Shown here piece by piece: positions 27,849 through 35,676 of a DNA stretch of 64,000 nucleotides; position 1 is the stretch's first letter; each line of letters opens with the position of its first letter. Location of the stretch: the NCBI RefSeq assembly GCF_030586465.1, contig NZ_JAUQYP010000001.1, forward strand, positions 2,631,946 through 2,695,945. The letters are read 5' to 3'. This stretch comes from Actinotalea lenta (GTDB taxonomy: Bacteria; Actinomycetota; Actinomycetes; Actinomycetales; Cellulomonadaceae). The notes beneath the pieces were generated by a model. The model saw only the letters and a list, made by a program, of their open reading frames with translations, ran no database searches and had not been told where the DNA came from. Made by a program: the position numbers and the translations under genes.

Positions 27849-28526
27849 CTACTCCGCGGTGCGCCGCTCCGCGCGCTCGATCGCGGGCTCGAGCTCCTCG
27901 CGCAGCGCCTCGACCGTGGCGTCGTCCGGGTGCAGCCGCAGCGAGTCGAGGTGGTGCCGCGCCTCGGCGGGGCGCTCGGCCTCCAACGCCGCCAGCACGA
28001 GCTGCCGACCCACGGCGGGGTCCTGCTCGCGCACGCGCCAGTGCCCCACACCGAGGCCCAGCGCCTCGACCGGCAGCCCGGCCTCACGCAGCACCGACAT
28101 GCCTTCCGCCAGGGCCTTGCCGGACGGGTCACGCTCGGCCGCGGTGGCCAGCCGCCGCAGCGCGCCTTCGCGGTCGTCGTCGACCGAGAGCCGGGCGAGC
28201 TCGATCAGCGGGAACCACGCCTTGGGGTTGCCGGCCAGCTCCTCGGCCAGCGACCACACGGCGAGATCGCCCGCGCGTCGCCGCTCCTCGGGCTCGGTGG
28301 GCGCGCTGAGGGGGTCCTCCTCCGGCGTCTCGGTGGCCCGCCGACGCACCACCTCGACCAGCGCAGCGAAGGACCGCGCGTCGTTCGGGTCGTCCACCAG
28401 CTTGGCGCGCAGGCGGTCCTCCGCGCTGGCTTCGGGCCGCGGCGCAGAGCTCGGTCGCCGGGTGCCGACGGTGGACGCCGACGGTGGCCCCAGCACGAGC
28501 CTGCGGAGGCGTTGAAGCAGAGCCAT
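27849..28526 (-). CDS. TPR-like helical protein of unknown function
   Basis: The 225-residue soluble protein has a Ser/Pro-rich N-terminal third and then alternating helices of tetratricopeptide character, with Ala- and Leu-rich repeats such as NPKAWFPLIELARLSVDDD, LGVGHWRVREQDPAVGRQL and PAEARHHLDSLRLHPDDA. No catalytic motif was found. It diverges from fasR with a short gap, so it may share control with it. Such helical repeats usually hold protein partners; no partner can be named. Confidence 0.65.
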   Translation of the reverse strand: MALLQRLRRLVLGPPSASTVGTRRPSSAPRPEASAEDRLRAKLVDDPNDARSFAALVEVVRRRATETPEEDPLSAPTEPEERRRAGDLAVWSLAEELAGNPKAWFPLIELARLSVDDDREGALRRLATAAERDPSGKALAEGMSVLREAGLPVEALGLGVGHWRVREQDPAVGRQLVLAALEAERPAEARHHLDSLRLHPDDATVEALREELEPAIERAERRTAE

Positions 28527-28626
28527 GCCCCCGACCTTAGCCGCCGGACCGCCTCAGCACGCGGTGCGAACGTCGGCTCCGTGCTCTGCGACCCTCCGCG
28601 TCCCACCCGCCGCACCGCCCCTCCGC

Positions 28627-28645
28627 GTTGTGGACAGCCCACAAC
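28627..28645. promoter_or_regulatory. Operator-like palindrome upstream of fasR
   Basis: GTTGTGGACAGCCCACAAC has perfect 7-bp arms (GTTGTGG/CCACAAC) around five bases. Its centre is about 52 bp before the predicted fasR start site, an activator-like position. The same GTTGT-N9-ACAAC frame recurs upstream of fabD. Confidence 0.65.
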
Positions 28646-28675
28646 CGACGCTGCGCCGGCCGCAGCACGGAGCCG

Positions 28676-28687
28676 TATGCTGCGCGC
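28676..28687 (+). promoter_or_regulatory. Leaderless-type promoter of fasR
   Basis: TATGCT (28676-28681) is six bases before the ATG at 28688, with no ribosome site between. Confidence 0.6.
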
Positions 28688-29857
28688 ATGGCGACAACGG
28701 CGCACCGCGACTCCCACACGCTGCGCCGGCTGCACGACGGCACGGGCCTGCTGTCCGCGGCGGCCATGCGCAAGCTCGACGAGAGCCTCCCTTGGTACCG
28801 CGCGCTGCCCGCCGAGGACCGCTCCTGGGTGGGCCTGGTGGTCCAGGCCGGGATCACCAGCTTCACCTCGTGGTTCTCCGACCCGAGCACGCCCCCGCAC
28901 GGCGCAGGCGAGATCTTCGCGGCCGCGCCACCGGAGCTGACGCGCTCGATCTCTCTGCAGCACACCCTGCAGCTGGTGCGCGTCATCGTCGAGGTCGTCG
29001 AGGACCACAGCGACCGTCTCGCAGCGCCCGGCTCGGAGCGCGACCTGCGCGAGGCGGTGCTCCGATACTCGCGGGAGGTCGCCTTCTCCGCCGCGGAGGT
29101 CTACGCCCGGGCCGCCGAGGTCCGCGGTGCCTGGGACGCCCGCCTGGAAGCGCTCGTCGTCGACGCCCTGGTCCGCGGCGACGACGACGACGCCCTGCGC
29201 TCGCGGGTGTCCGCCCTGGGCTGGTCCGGACACGGGTCCGTCCTCGTCATGGCCGGTACCTCGGACCGGCACCTGGACGAACCGCAGGTCGGCGAGCTGC
29301 GGCGCGCGGCGCGACGCGCGGCGGGCGACGCCCTCGTGGGCATCCAGGGCGACCGGCTGGTGGTGGTCCTCGGGGGCGAGGCCGACCTCAAGGTCGCGGC
29401 GACCGACATCGCGCCCCGGTTCGGTCCGGGTCCCGTGGTGCTGGGCCCGGCGGTGCCCAGCATCGGGGAGGCCGGCCGTTCCGCGACCGCGGCACTGGCC
29501 GCGCTCAGCGCCGCACCCGCGTGGCCGTCCGCCCCACGCCCCGTGATGGCCGACGACCTGCTGCCCGAACGGGTGCTCGTGGGGGACGCCATGGCGCGGG
29601 AGCGGCTCGTCACGCAGGCCTATCGACCGCTCCGGGAGTCCGGCGGCTCCCTGCTCGAGACGCTCGCGGCGCACGTCGAGCACGGACGGTCCCTCGAGGC
29701 CGCGGCACGCGTGCTGTACGTGCACCCCAACACCGTGCGGTACCGGCTGCGCAAGGTTGCCGAGGTCACCGGCTGGGACCCGCTCGACGCACGCGAGAGC
29801 TACGTCCTGGCGACGGCGCTGGCCGTGGGCAGGCTGGAAGACGCCCGACGATGCTGA
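28688..29857 (+). CDS. fasR: PucR-type regulator of fatty acid synthesis
   Basis: The 389-residue cytoplasmic protein has an N-terminal helical sensor region, a central GGDEF-like/CdaR segment around 180-270 (VLVMAGTSDRH, LVGIQGDRLVVVLGG) and a C-terminal PucR helix-turn-helix near 340-375 (SLEAAARVLYVHPNTVRYRL). Directly upstream of fabD-fabH-acpP-fabF, it matches the position and type of Streptomyces coelicolor FasR, an activator of these genes. It is preceded by a 19-bp palindrome that recurs before fabD, so self-control and fab control through one site type are likely. Confidence 0.88.
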   Translation: MATTAHRDSHTLRRLHDGTGLLSAAAMRKLDESLPWYRALPAEDRSWVGLVVQAGITSFTSWFSDPSTPPHGAGEIFAAAPPELTRSISLQHTLQLVRVIVEVVEDHSDRLAAPGSERDLREAVLRYSREVAFSAAEVYARAAEVRGAWDARLEALVVDALVRGDDDDALRSRVSALGWSGHGSVLVMAGTSDRHLDEPQVGELRRAARRAAGDALVGIQGDRLVVVLGGEADLKVAATDIAPRFGPGPVVLGPAVPSIGEAGRSATAALAALSAAPAWPSAPRPVMADDLLPERVLVGDAMARERLVTQAYRPLRESGGSLLETLAAHVEHGRSLEAAARVLYVHPNTVRYRLRKVAEVTGWDPLDARESYVLATALAVGRLEDARRC

Positions 29858-29863
29858 GCACGG

Positions 29864-29882
29864 GTTGTAGGTTCCGCACAAC
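29864..29882. promoter_or_regulatory. Operator-like sequence upstream of fabD
   Basis: GTTGTAGGTTCCGCACAAC keeps the GTTGT-N9-ACAAC frame of the fasR palindrome and the same 19-bp span. It lies 66 bp before the fabD start and seven bases after the fasR stop. An extra half-site TTTGTGG follows at 29896-29902. Confidence 0.6.
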
Positions 29883-29947
29883 GAGCCGCAGGTTCTTTGT
29901 GGCCGTCGTCGGCCGGAGAACCGGACTCGGGCGGGCAGAGTGGGCAG

Positions 29948-30889
29948 GTGCTCGCCATCGTCTGCCCTGGACAGGGCTCTCAGACCCCCGGGTTCCTCGC
30001 GCCGTGGCTCGAGCTGCCGTCGCTCGCTGAGCGGCTCGGCGAGCTGTCCCGGGCCGCAGGGGTCGACCTGCTCGCGCACGGCACCACCTCCGATGCCGAC
30101 ACCATCCGGGACACCGCGGTCGCGCAGCCACTCATCGTCTCCGCGTCGCTGCTCACCCTCGAGGCCGTGCTCGACGGCCGCCCGGCCACCGAGCTGGTGG
30201 GCGTGACGGCGGGGCACTCGGTGGGTGAGCTCGCCGCAGCGGTCGTCGCCGGCGTCCTGGACGGACCGCGGGCCGTGACCCTGGTGGGTGCGCGCGCCCG
30301 AGCCATGGCCGACGCCGCAGCGCGCGTCCCCACCGGCATGAGCGCCGTCGTCGGCGGTGACATGTCCGACGTGCTGGCCGCGATCGAGTCCGCCGGCGCC
30401 CACCCCGCCAACGTCAACGGAGGGGGCCAGGTCGTCGCCGCAGGCACCCTGGAGGCGCTGGCCTCGCTGGCCGACACGCCACCGGCCCGCGCCCGGGTCA
30501 TCCCGCTGCAGGTCGCGGGTGCGTTCCACACGCCGTTCATGGAGCCGGCGCTTGAGCCCTTCGGTGCGGCGGCCGCCGCCACGGACGCCGCCGAACCGGC
30601 GCTCCCCTGGCTCTCCGACCTCGACGGGCGCGCGATGCCGGCGGACGGGCGCGCCGCGCTGGACCGGCTCGTCCAGCAGGTGGTCGCCCCGGTGCGGTGG
30701 GACCTGGTGTGCGAGGGTCTGGTCGAGCTGGGCGTGACGGGGCTGGTCGAGCTCGCACCAGCGGGCGTGCTCACCGGCCTGGCCCGGCGTACCCTGCCCG
30801 GGGTCGAGACGGTCGCGGTGAAGACGCCCGACGACCTTCTCGCCGCGCACGACCTCATCACCCGGCACGCCCACAAGGAGATCGCGTGA
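29948..30889 (+). CDS. fabD: Malonyl-CoA:ACP transacylase
   Basis: This 313-residue enzyme loads malonyl groups onto ACP. It has VCPGQGSQTPG at the N-terminus, the active-site GHSVGE with Ser91, a substrate-binding segment VNGGGQVVAAG and the catalytic His in VAGAFHTPFM. GTG 29948 is chosen as the first codon that fits the family start; no strong ribosome site is visible. It leads the fab operon and is coupled to fabH by a GTGA overlap. Confidence 0.95.
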   Translation: MLAIVCPGQGSQTPGFLAPWLELPSLAERLGELSRAAGVDLLAHGTTSDADTIRDTAVAQPLIVSASLLTLEAVLDGRPATELVGVTAGHSVGELAAAVVAGVLDGPRAVTLVGARARAMADAAARVPTGMSAVVGGDMSDVLAAIESAGAHPANVNGGGQVVAAGTLEALASLADTPPARARVIPLQVAGAFHTPFMEPALEPFGAAAAATDAAEPALPWLSDLDGRAMPADGRAALDRLVQQVVAPVRWDLVCEGLVELGVTGLVELAPAGVLTGLARRTLPGVETVAVKTPDDLLAAHDLITRHAHKEIA

Positions 30890-31881
30890 CCACGCTCCAG
30901 CAGGCAAGCGGGCCCCAGTACTCGCGCATCCTCGGCCTGGGCGGGGTGCGCGGCGAGAACGTCGTGACCAACGACGACGTCGCCGGGCCCATCAACAGCT
31001 CCGACGAGTGGATCCGGCAGCGGACCGGCATCGCCACCCGACGTCGCGCAGGCGCCGAGACCGACGTCCTGGACCTCTCGGAGCAGGCCGCCCGTGCCGC
31101 GCTCGAGGCCGCCGGGCTCACCGGTGCGGACCTCGACGTCGTGCTGGTGTCCACGGTGACGTACTTCCACCAGACCCCGTCCGCGGCTGCGATCCTCGCC
31201 GACCGCTTGGGTGCCACGCCCGCGGCCGCCTACGACATCTCCGCGGCCTGCGCGGGCTACAGCTACGGCATCGGGCAGGCCGACGCGATGGTCCGCTCGG
31301 GCCTGGCCCGGCACGTGCTGGTGATCGGCGCGGAGAAGATGAGTGACTTCATCGACCCGACCGACCGGTCCATCAGCTTCCTGCTCGGCGACGGCGCCGG
31401 CGCTGCCGTGGTCGGGCCGTCGGACTCCCCCGGCATCGGCCCGACCGTCTGGGGCTCCGACGGCAGCAAGGCGCCACTGATCACCCAGACCTTGTCGCTG
31501 CCCGAGGCCGTCGCGGCCGGAGAGATGCCGACCCTGCGCCAGGAGGGCGCGAGCGTGTTCAAGTGGGCGGTGTGGCAGATGGCGCCGGTCGCCCTGGAGG
31601 CGATCAAGGCCGCGGGGCTGACGCCGCAGGACATCCAGGTCTTCGTCCCGCATCAGGCCAACATGCGGATCATCGACCAGATGATCAAGCAGCTCGGGCT
31701 CCCCGAGGGCGTCGTGGTGGGCCGGGACATCGCCGAGACCGGCAACACGTCCGCCGCGTCCATCCCGCTGGCCGTCGAGCGTCTGCTGCGCGAGGGCCAG
31801 GCCCACAGCGGCGACCTCTGCCTGCAGATCGGCTTCGGCGCGGGGCTTGTCTACGCCGCCCAGGTCGTCGTCCTCCCGTAG
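30886..31881 (+). CDS. fabH: Beta-ketoacyl-ACP synthase III
   Basis: The 331-residue enzyme condenses acyl-CoA with malonyl-ACP to start fatty acid synthesis; branched starters are usual in actinobacteria. The catalytic triad is Cys122 (SAACAGYSYG), His in VPHQANMRI and Asn in ETGNTSAASIP. The start GTG overlaps the fabD stop. Length is near the family norm of about 320-340. Confidence 0.96.
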   Translation: MTTLQQASGPQYSRILGLGGVRGENVVTNDDVAGPINSSDEWIRQRTGIATRRRAGAETDVLDLSEQAARAALEAAGLTGADLDVVLVSTVTYFHQTPSAAAILADRLGATPAAAYDISAACAGYSYGIGQADAMVRSGLARHVLVIGAEKMSDFIDPTDRSISFLLGDGAGAAVVGPSDSPGIGPTVWGSDGSKAPLITQTLSLPEAVAAGEMPTLRQEGASVFKWAVWQMAPVALEAIKAAGLTPQDIQVFVPHQANMRIIDQMIKQLGLPEGVVVGRDIAETGNTSAASIPLAVERLLREGQAHSGDLCLQIGFGAGLVYAAQVVVLP

Positions 31882-31932
31882 TTCCGCGGCGACCGTCCGG
31901 TCGTCGTCCTCCCCACCATCAAGGAGCGCTCC

Positions 31933-32181
31933 ATGGCGTACAGCGAGCAGGAGATCCTGGCCGGGCTGGCCGAGATCGTCAGCGAGGAGACCGGGCTCCC
32001 GGCCGACTCCGTCTCGACCGAGAAGTCGTTCACCGACGACCTGGACATCGACTCGCTGTCGATGATGACCATCGTCACGCTCGCCGAGGAGAAGTTCTCG
32101 GTGCGCATCCCGGACGACGAGGTCAAGAACCTCGCAACCGTGGGCGACGCCGTCTCCTACATCAACGGCGCCCAGTCCTGA
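31933..32181 (+). CDS. acpP: Acyl carrier protein
   Basis: An 82-residue acidic protein with the phosphopantetheine attachment Ser41 in DIDSLSMM and the usual four-helix pattern (EKFSVRIPDDEVKNLATVGDA). AAGGAGCG precedes the ATG. It sits between fabH and fabF and has its own good ribosome site, as needed for high yield. Confidence 0.97.
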   Translation: MAYSEQEILAGLAEIVSEETGLPADSVSTEKSFTDDLDIDSLSMMTIVTLAEEKFSVRIPDDEVKNLATVGDAVSYINGAQS

Positions 32182-32194
32182 CCATCGGCTGAGC

Positions 32195-32220
32195 CCCGCC
32201 CCGTCGATCGACGGGGCGGG
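32195..32220. terminator. Strong palindrome between acpP and fabF
   Basis: A perfect 26-bp palindrome folds to an 11-bp all but pure G-C stem on a GATC loop, starting 13 bases after the acpP stop and ending 45 before fabF. Inside an operon it could act as a partial terminator or an RNA stabiliser that raises ACP over FabF. Confidence 0.7.
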
Positions 32221-32265
32221 CCACCCGTGGGCGGCCGCGCCCACCACCCCTGGAGGTCATCCCCC

Positions 32266-33501
32266 ATGCGAGACGTCGTCGTCACCGGACTCGGCGCCAC
32301 CACCCCGCTCGGCGGGGATGTCGCCTCGACCTGGCAAGCCGTGCTGGCCGGGACCTCCGGCGCCAGGCCGCTCGACCCGGCGTGGGTGGAGACCTACCAG
32401 CTGCCGGTGACGTTCGCGGCGACGCTCGCGGTCCCTGCCGCGGACGTCCTCCCGAGGCCCGAGATCAAGCGGATGGACCCCTCGGCGCAGTACGCGATCG
32501 TGGCCACCCGCGAGGCGTGGGCCCATGCCGGAGCCCCGGACGTCGAGCCCGAGCGGCTGGGCGCCGTGGTGTCCTCCGGCATCGGCGGGATCTGGACGAC
32601 GCTCGAGGGGTGGGACACGCTGCGCGAGAAGGGCGCCCGCCGCGTCCTTCCGATGACGGTGCCGATGCTGATGCCGAACTCCCCGGCCGCCTACGTGGAG
32701 CTCGAGCTGGGCGCCCGGGCCGGCGCGCACGCGCTGGTGTCGGCGTGCGCCTCGGGTGCCGAGGCCATCGGCTACGCCGCTGAGATGATCCGCTCGGGCC
32801 GCGCCGACGTCGTGGTCGCCGGCGGTACCGAGGCGGCCATCCACCCGATGCCGATCGCCTCGTTCGCCGCGTCGCGAACGCTGTCGACCCGCAACGACGA
32901 CCCGCAGGGCGCCTCGCGTCCCTACGACACCGAACGTGACGGCTTCGTGCTCGGCGAGGGCGCGGGCATCGTGGTCCTGGAGAGCGCCGAGCACGCCGCA
33001 GCCCGCGGGGCCACGGTCCACGGTCGCATCGCCGGTATCGGTCTGTCCTCGGACGGCTACCACATGACCTCCCCCGAGCCGAGCGGCCGCGGCCAGATCG
33101 CGGCCATGCGGTCCGCGCTCGCCGACGCCGAGGTCGCGGCGTCCGAGGTGGTGCACGTGAACGCGCACGCCACCTCCACGGTCGTCGGGGACCTCATCGA
33201 GGCCCGCAGCATCCGCGAGGTCCTCGGGGCCGACGCGGACCACGTGCGGCTCTCGGCGACCAAGTCGATGACCGGCCACCTGCTGGGCGGCGCCGGTGCG
33301 CTGGAGACCATCTTCACGATCCTGGCACTGCGCGAGCGCACCGCCCCGCCCACGATCAACGTGACCTCGCCCGACCCCGAGCTGGTCCTGGACCTGGTGC
33401 GCGACAACCCGCGGGAGCTCCCGCACGGTCCGATCGCGGCGATCAACAACTCGTTCGGCTTCGGCGGCCACAACGTGGCCCTGGTGGTCACCAGCGCCTG
33501 A
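32266..33501 (+). CDS. fabF: Beta-ketoacyl-ACP synthase II
   Basis: The 411-residue elongating condensing enzyme has Cys161 in SACASGAEA, the two catalytic His in VNAHATST and KSMTGHLLGGAGA, and the gating NNSFGFGGHN near the end. GGAGG lies ten bases before the ATG. It completes the fabD-fabH-acpP-fabF set typical of actinobacteria using a type II system. Confidence 0.96.
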   Translation: MRDVVVTGLGATTPLGGDVASTWQAVLAGTSGARPLDPAWVETYQLPVTFAATLAVPAADVLPRPEIKRMDPSAQYAIVATREAWAHAGAPDVEPERLGAVVSSGIGGIWTTLEGWDTLREKGARRVLPMTVPMLMPNSPAAYVELELGARAGAHALVSACASGAEAIGYAAEMIRSGRADVVVAGGTEAAIHPMPIASFAASRTLSTRNDDPQGASRPYDTERDGFVLGEGAGIVVLESAEHAAARGATVHGRIAGIGLSSDGYHMTSPEPSGRGQIAAMRSALADAEVAASEVVHVNAHATSTVVGDLIEARSIREVLGADADHVRLSATKSMTGHLLGGAGALETIFTILALRERTAPPTINVTSPDPELVLDLVRDNPRELPHGPIAAINNSFGFGGHNVALVVTSA

Positions 33502-33548
33502 GGCGTCCCCCGCGGGTACGCTCGACGGTAGAACTCTGGAGGACCACC

Positions 33549-33938
33549 GTGCTGCGCTTCCTGGCGATCATCGAGCTCGTGCTGATGATCTACGCCCTCG
33601 TGCACTGCGTGCAGGCCGGCGACGCCGTGCGCAACCTGCCGCGGTGGGCCTGGGTCGTGCTCATCGTGCTGGTCCCGATGGTCGGCGCGATCGTCTACCT
33701 GATCGCTGGTCGCCCGACGTCCGGCGCGCCGCGGCCCGTGCCGTGGCCGGCAACCCGGACCGCGGGGTCCCCCGAGTACGAGCGCTCGCCGCGCGGACCC
33801 GACGACGATCCGGAGTTCCTCGCGGGCCTGCGCGCGTCGGACGCCAAGCACGAGCAGATGCTCAAGGACTGGGAGGCGCAGCTGCGGGAACGCGAGGAGC
33901 GGCTGCGCAAGTCGGAGAACGGCGACGACGAAGGCTGA
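33549..33938 (+). CDS. PLDc_N-domain membrane protein
   Basis: The 129-residue protein has two hydrophobic helices (about 3-22 and 34-54) with WAWVVLIVLVPMVGAIVYLIAGRP, the phospholipase D nuclease N-terminal domain signature. This domain is a membrane module without catalytic residues. The C-terminal half is a charged helix (EFLAGLRASDAKHEQMLKDW). TACGCT about 30 bases upstream may be its -10, and GGAGG precedes the GTG. It converges on the DUF3145 gene with a three-base gap. Confidence 0.85.
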   Translation: MLRFLAIIELVLMIYALVHCVQAGDAVRNLPRWAWVVLIVLVPMVGAIVYLIAGRPTSGAPRPVPWPATRTAGSPEYERSPRGPDDDPEFLAGLRASDAKHEQMLKDWEAQLREREERLRKSENGDDEG

Positions 33939-33941
33939 CTC

Positions 33942-34427
33942 TCACCCGACCCGGTGCAGCCAACGAACCGGCGCCCCGGCCCCGGCGTACCGGAACGGCT
34001 CCAGCTCGTCGTCCCACGCCCGGCCGAGGGCCAGGTCGAGCTCGTGCAGCATGTCAGGGCTCTCCATGGCGGCCCGGATGCGGTCCTCGGGAAGCATGGT
34101 GTTGCCGTGCACGTCGATGGGCGCGTGGAAGATGCCGAGCTCGGGCGTGTGGCACCACCGGCCGCCGTCCACCCCATGGCTGGGCTCCTCGGTGACCTCG
34201 TAGCGCAGGTGGGCCCACCCGCGCAGTGCGGAGGTCAGACGCGCCCCGGTGCCGGCCCCACCCTGCCAGCTCGCCTCGGCACGGTACGTGCCGGGGTCGG
34301 CCGGCTGCGGGGTCCAGTCCAGCGACAGGCGCACGCCCAAGACCCCGCCGGCCGCCCACTCAATGTGGGGGCACAGGGCGCGGGGCGCTGAGTGCACGAA
34401 GAACACACCGCGCGTCAGGCTCGCCAT
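33942..34427 (-). CDS. DUF3145 family protein
   Basis: A 161-residue soluble protein: TRGVFFVHSAPRALCPHIEWA, then a beta-rich middle with LSLDWTPQPA and WAHLRYEVTEEPS, and LDLALGRAWDDELEPFRYAG near the end. This family is conserved in actinobacteria next to fabF, as here, but its function is not known. GGAGGAC precedes the ATG at 34427. Confidence 0.88.
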   Translation of the reverse strand: MASLTRGVFFVHSAPRALCPHIEWAAGGVLGVRLSLDWTPQPADPGTYRAEASWQGGAGTGARLTSALRGWAHLRYEVTEEPSHGVDGGRWCHTPELGIFHAPIDVHGNTMLPEDRIRAAMESPDMLHELDLALGRAWDDELEPFRYAGAGAPVRWLHRVG

Positions 34428-34563
34428 CTTGTCCTCCTGGATCGGGGGTCGTCTTCCCCTACGCCCTCGATCGTGGAGGTCACCGGCGCGCACTCGCGGT
34501 GCTCGCGCCCAGCATGCCCGATGGCTCGCCGGGACGCCAGCAGCCGCGCCGAATCGGCGGTCC

Positions 34564-35055
34564 TCAGCCGAGCTGCTCGCGCATGGCGCGCATCGCCTTC
34601 TTGCGCACCGAGCGCTCGAGGCGGTCGAGGTACAGCGTGCCGTCCAGGTGGTCGCACTCGTGCTGCAGGGCGCGTGCCATCAGCTCGGTGCCCTCGACGA
34701 CGACCTTCGATCCGTCCAGGTCCATGCCCTCGACGCGCGCGTACCAGGCTCGGCGCGTCGGATACCACAGGCCCGGCACGGACAGGCAGCCTTCCTCACC
34801 CTCCTGGTACTCGTCCTCGGAGACCTCGACCAGGACCGGGTTGAGGACGTAGCCGACCTCGTCCTCGATGTTCCAGGAGAACGCGCGCAGGCTCACGCCG
34901 ATCTGGTTGGCGGCCAGGCCCGCCCGCCCCTCGTGGTCGACCGTCTCGAGAAGGTCGTCGACCAGACCGCGTACCCGGTCGTCGATCTCGGTGACCGGCT
35001 CGCACGGGGTGCGAAGCACGGGGTCGCCCACCACGCGGATCTCTCGCATCGCCAT
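34564..35055 (-). CDS. def: Peptide deformylase
   Basis: The 163-residue metalloenzyme removes the formyl group from new polypeptides. The three family motifs are present: [17 protein letters not shown] with the metal Cys, and QHECDHLDG with two metal His and catalytic Glu. The ATG at 35055 is followed by a second ATG two codons on; GAACAT six bases ahead suggests a weak leaderless box. It diverges from the YtxH-like gene. Confidence 0.95.
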   Translation of the reverse strand: MAMREIRVVGDPVLRTPCEPVTEIDDRVRGLVDDLLETVDHEGRAGLAANQIGVSLRAFSWNIEDEVGYVLNPVLVEVSEDEYQEGEEGCLSVPGLWYPTRRAWYARVEGMDLDGSKVVVEGTELMARALQHECDHLDGTLYLDRLERSVRKKAMRAMREQLG

Positions 35056-35142
35056 GGCCCCATGTTCCCATGCCGCCCGCGTCCGCACGGCCGTCCGGCG
35101 CGGCACGCCCTAGGCTGGGTCGCCGAGCGAAGGAGGATCGCG

Positions 35143-35400
35143 ATGCGCAGCAAGGCAGCCTTCCTGGCGGGAGGCCTGATCGGCTACGTCCTGGGCACCC
35201 GGGCCGGCCGGGAGCAGTTCGACCGGATCACCGCCTCGGCCAAGCGGGTCTGGGACGACCCGCGCGTGCAGGAGAAGGTCGCCGACGTGGGCCAGCGGGC
35301 CAGCTCGTTCGTCCAGGACGTGGCACCCGAGGTCACCGAGAAGATCGGCGACGCAGTCCGCCAGTCGGGCAGCGCCGCGCGGGGCAACGGGTCGGTGTGA
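35143..35400 (+). CDS. YtxH-like small membrane protein
   Basis: The 85-residue protein has a Gly-rich N-terminal helix (FLAGGLIGYVLGTRAGREQFD) followed by an amphipathic region and a Ser/Gly tail. This fits YtxH-type general-stress membrane proteins. AAGGAGGAT gives a strong ribosome site and TAGGCT about 30 bases upstream a likely -10. It couples to the next ORF by GTGA. Confidence 0.75.
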   Translation: MRSKAAFLAGGLIGYVLGTRAGREQFDRITASAKRVWDDPRVQEKVADVGQRASSFVQDVAPEVTEKIGDAVRQSGSAARGNGSV

Positions 35401-35585
35401 TCCTCACGGCCCTCGGTGCCGTCGGCACGCTCGGCGGCGCCGTCGCATTCGTGCTCGCCTTCCGGCGTGGTCAGGCGGACGACCACGTCGGCGAGCGCCG
35501 GCTGTTCCGGTGGGCCGTGGCCGGCATGGCCCTCGGCATGCTGCTCTTCGCCGCCGCCCTGCTCACGGCTCCGCACGGCGGCTGA
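35397..35585 (+). CDS. Two-helix membrane protein of unknown function
   Basis: A 62-residue protein with two hydrophobic helices (about 2-21 and 38-57) separated by a charged loop (RRGQADDHVGERR). It begins in a GTGA overlap with the YtxH-like gene. No family is recognised; the pair may work together at the membrane. Confidence 0.6.
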   Translation: MILTALGAVGTLGGAVAFVLAFRRGQADDHVGERRLFRWAVAGMALGMLLFAAALLTAPHGG

Positions 35586-35676
35586 GGGGCCGCACCTCTC
35601 GATCGGCGGCCGCCCCCACCGGCTCGATCTCCCGAAACACCTCAGGTTCGCCGCGTCCCGGACGATCGCCGAGGCG

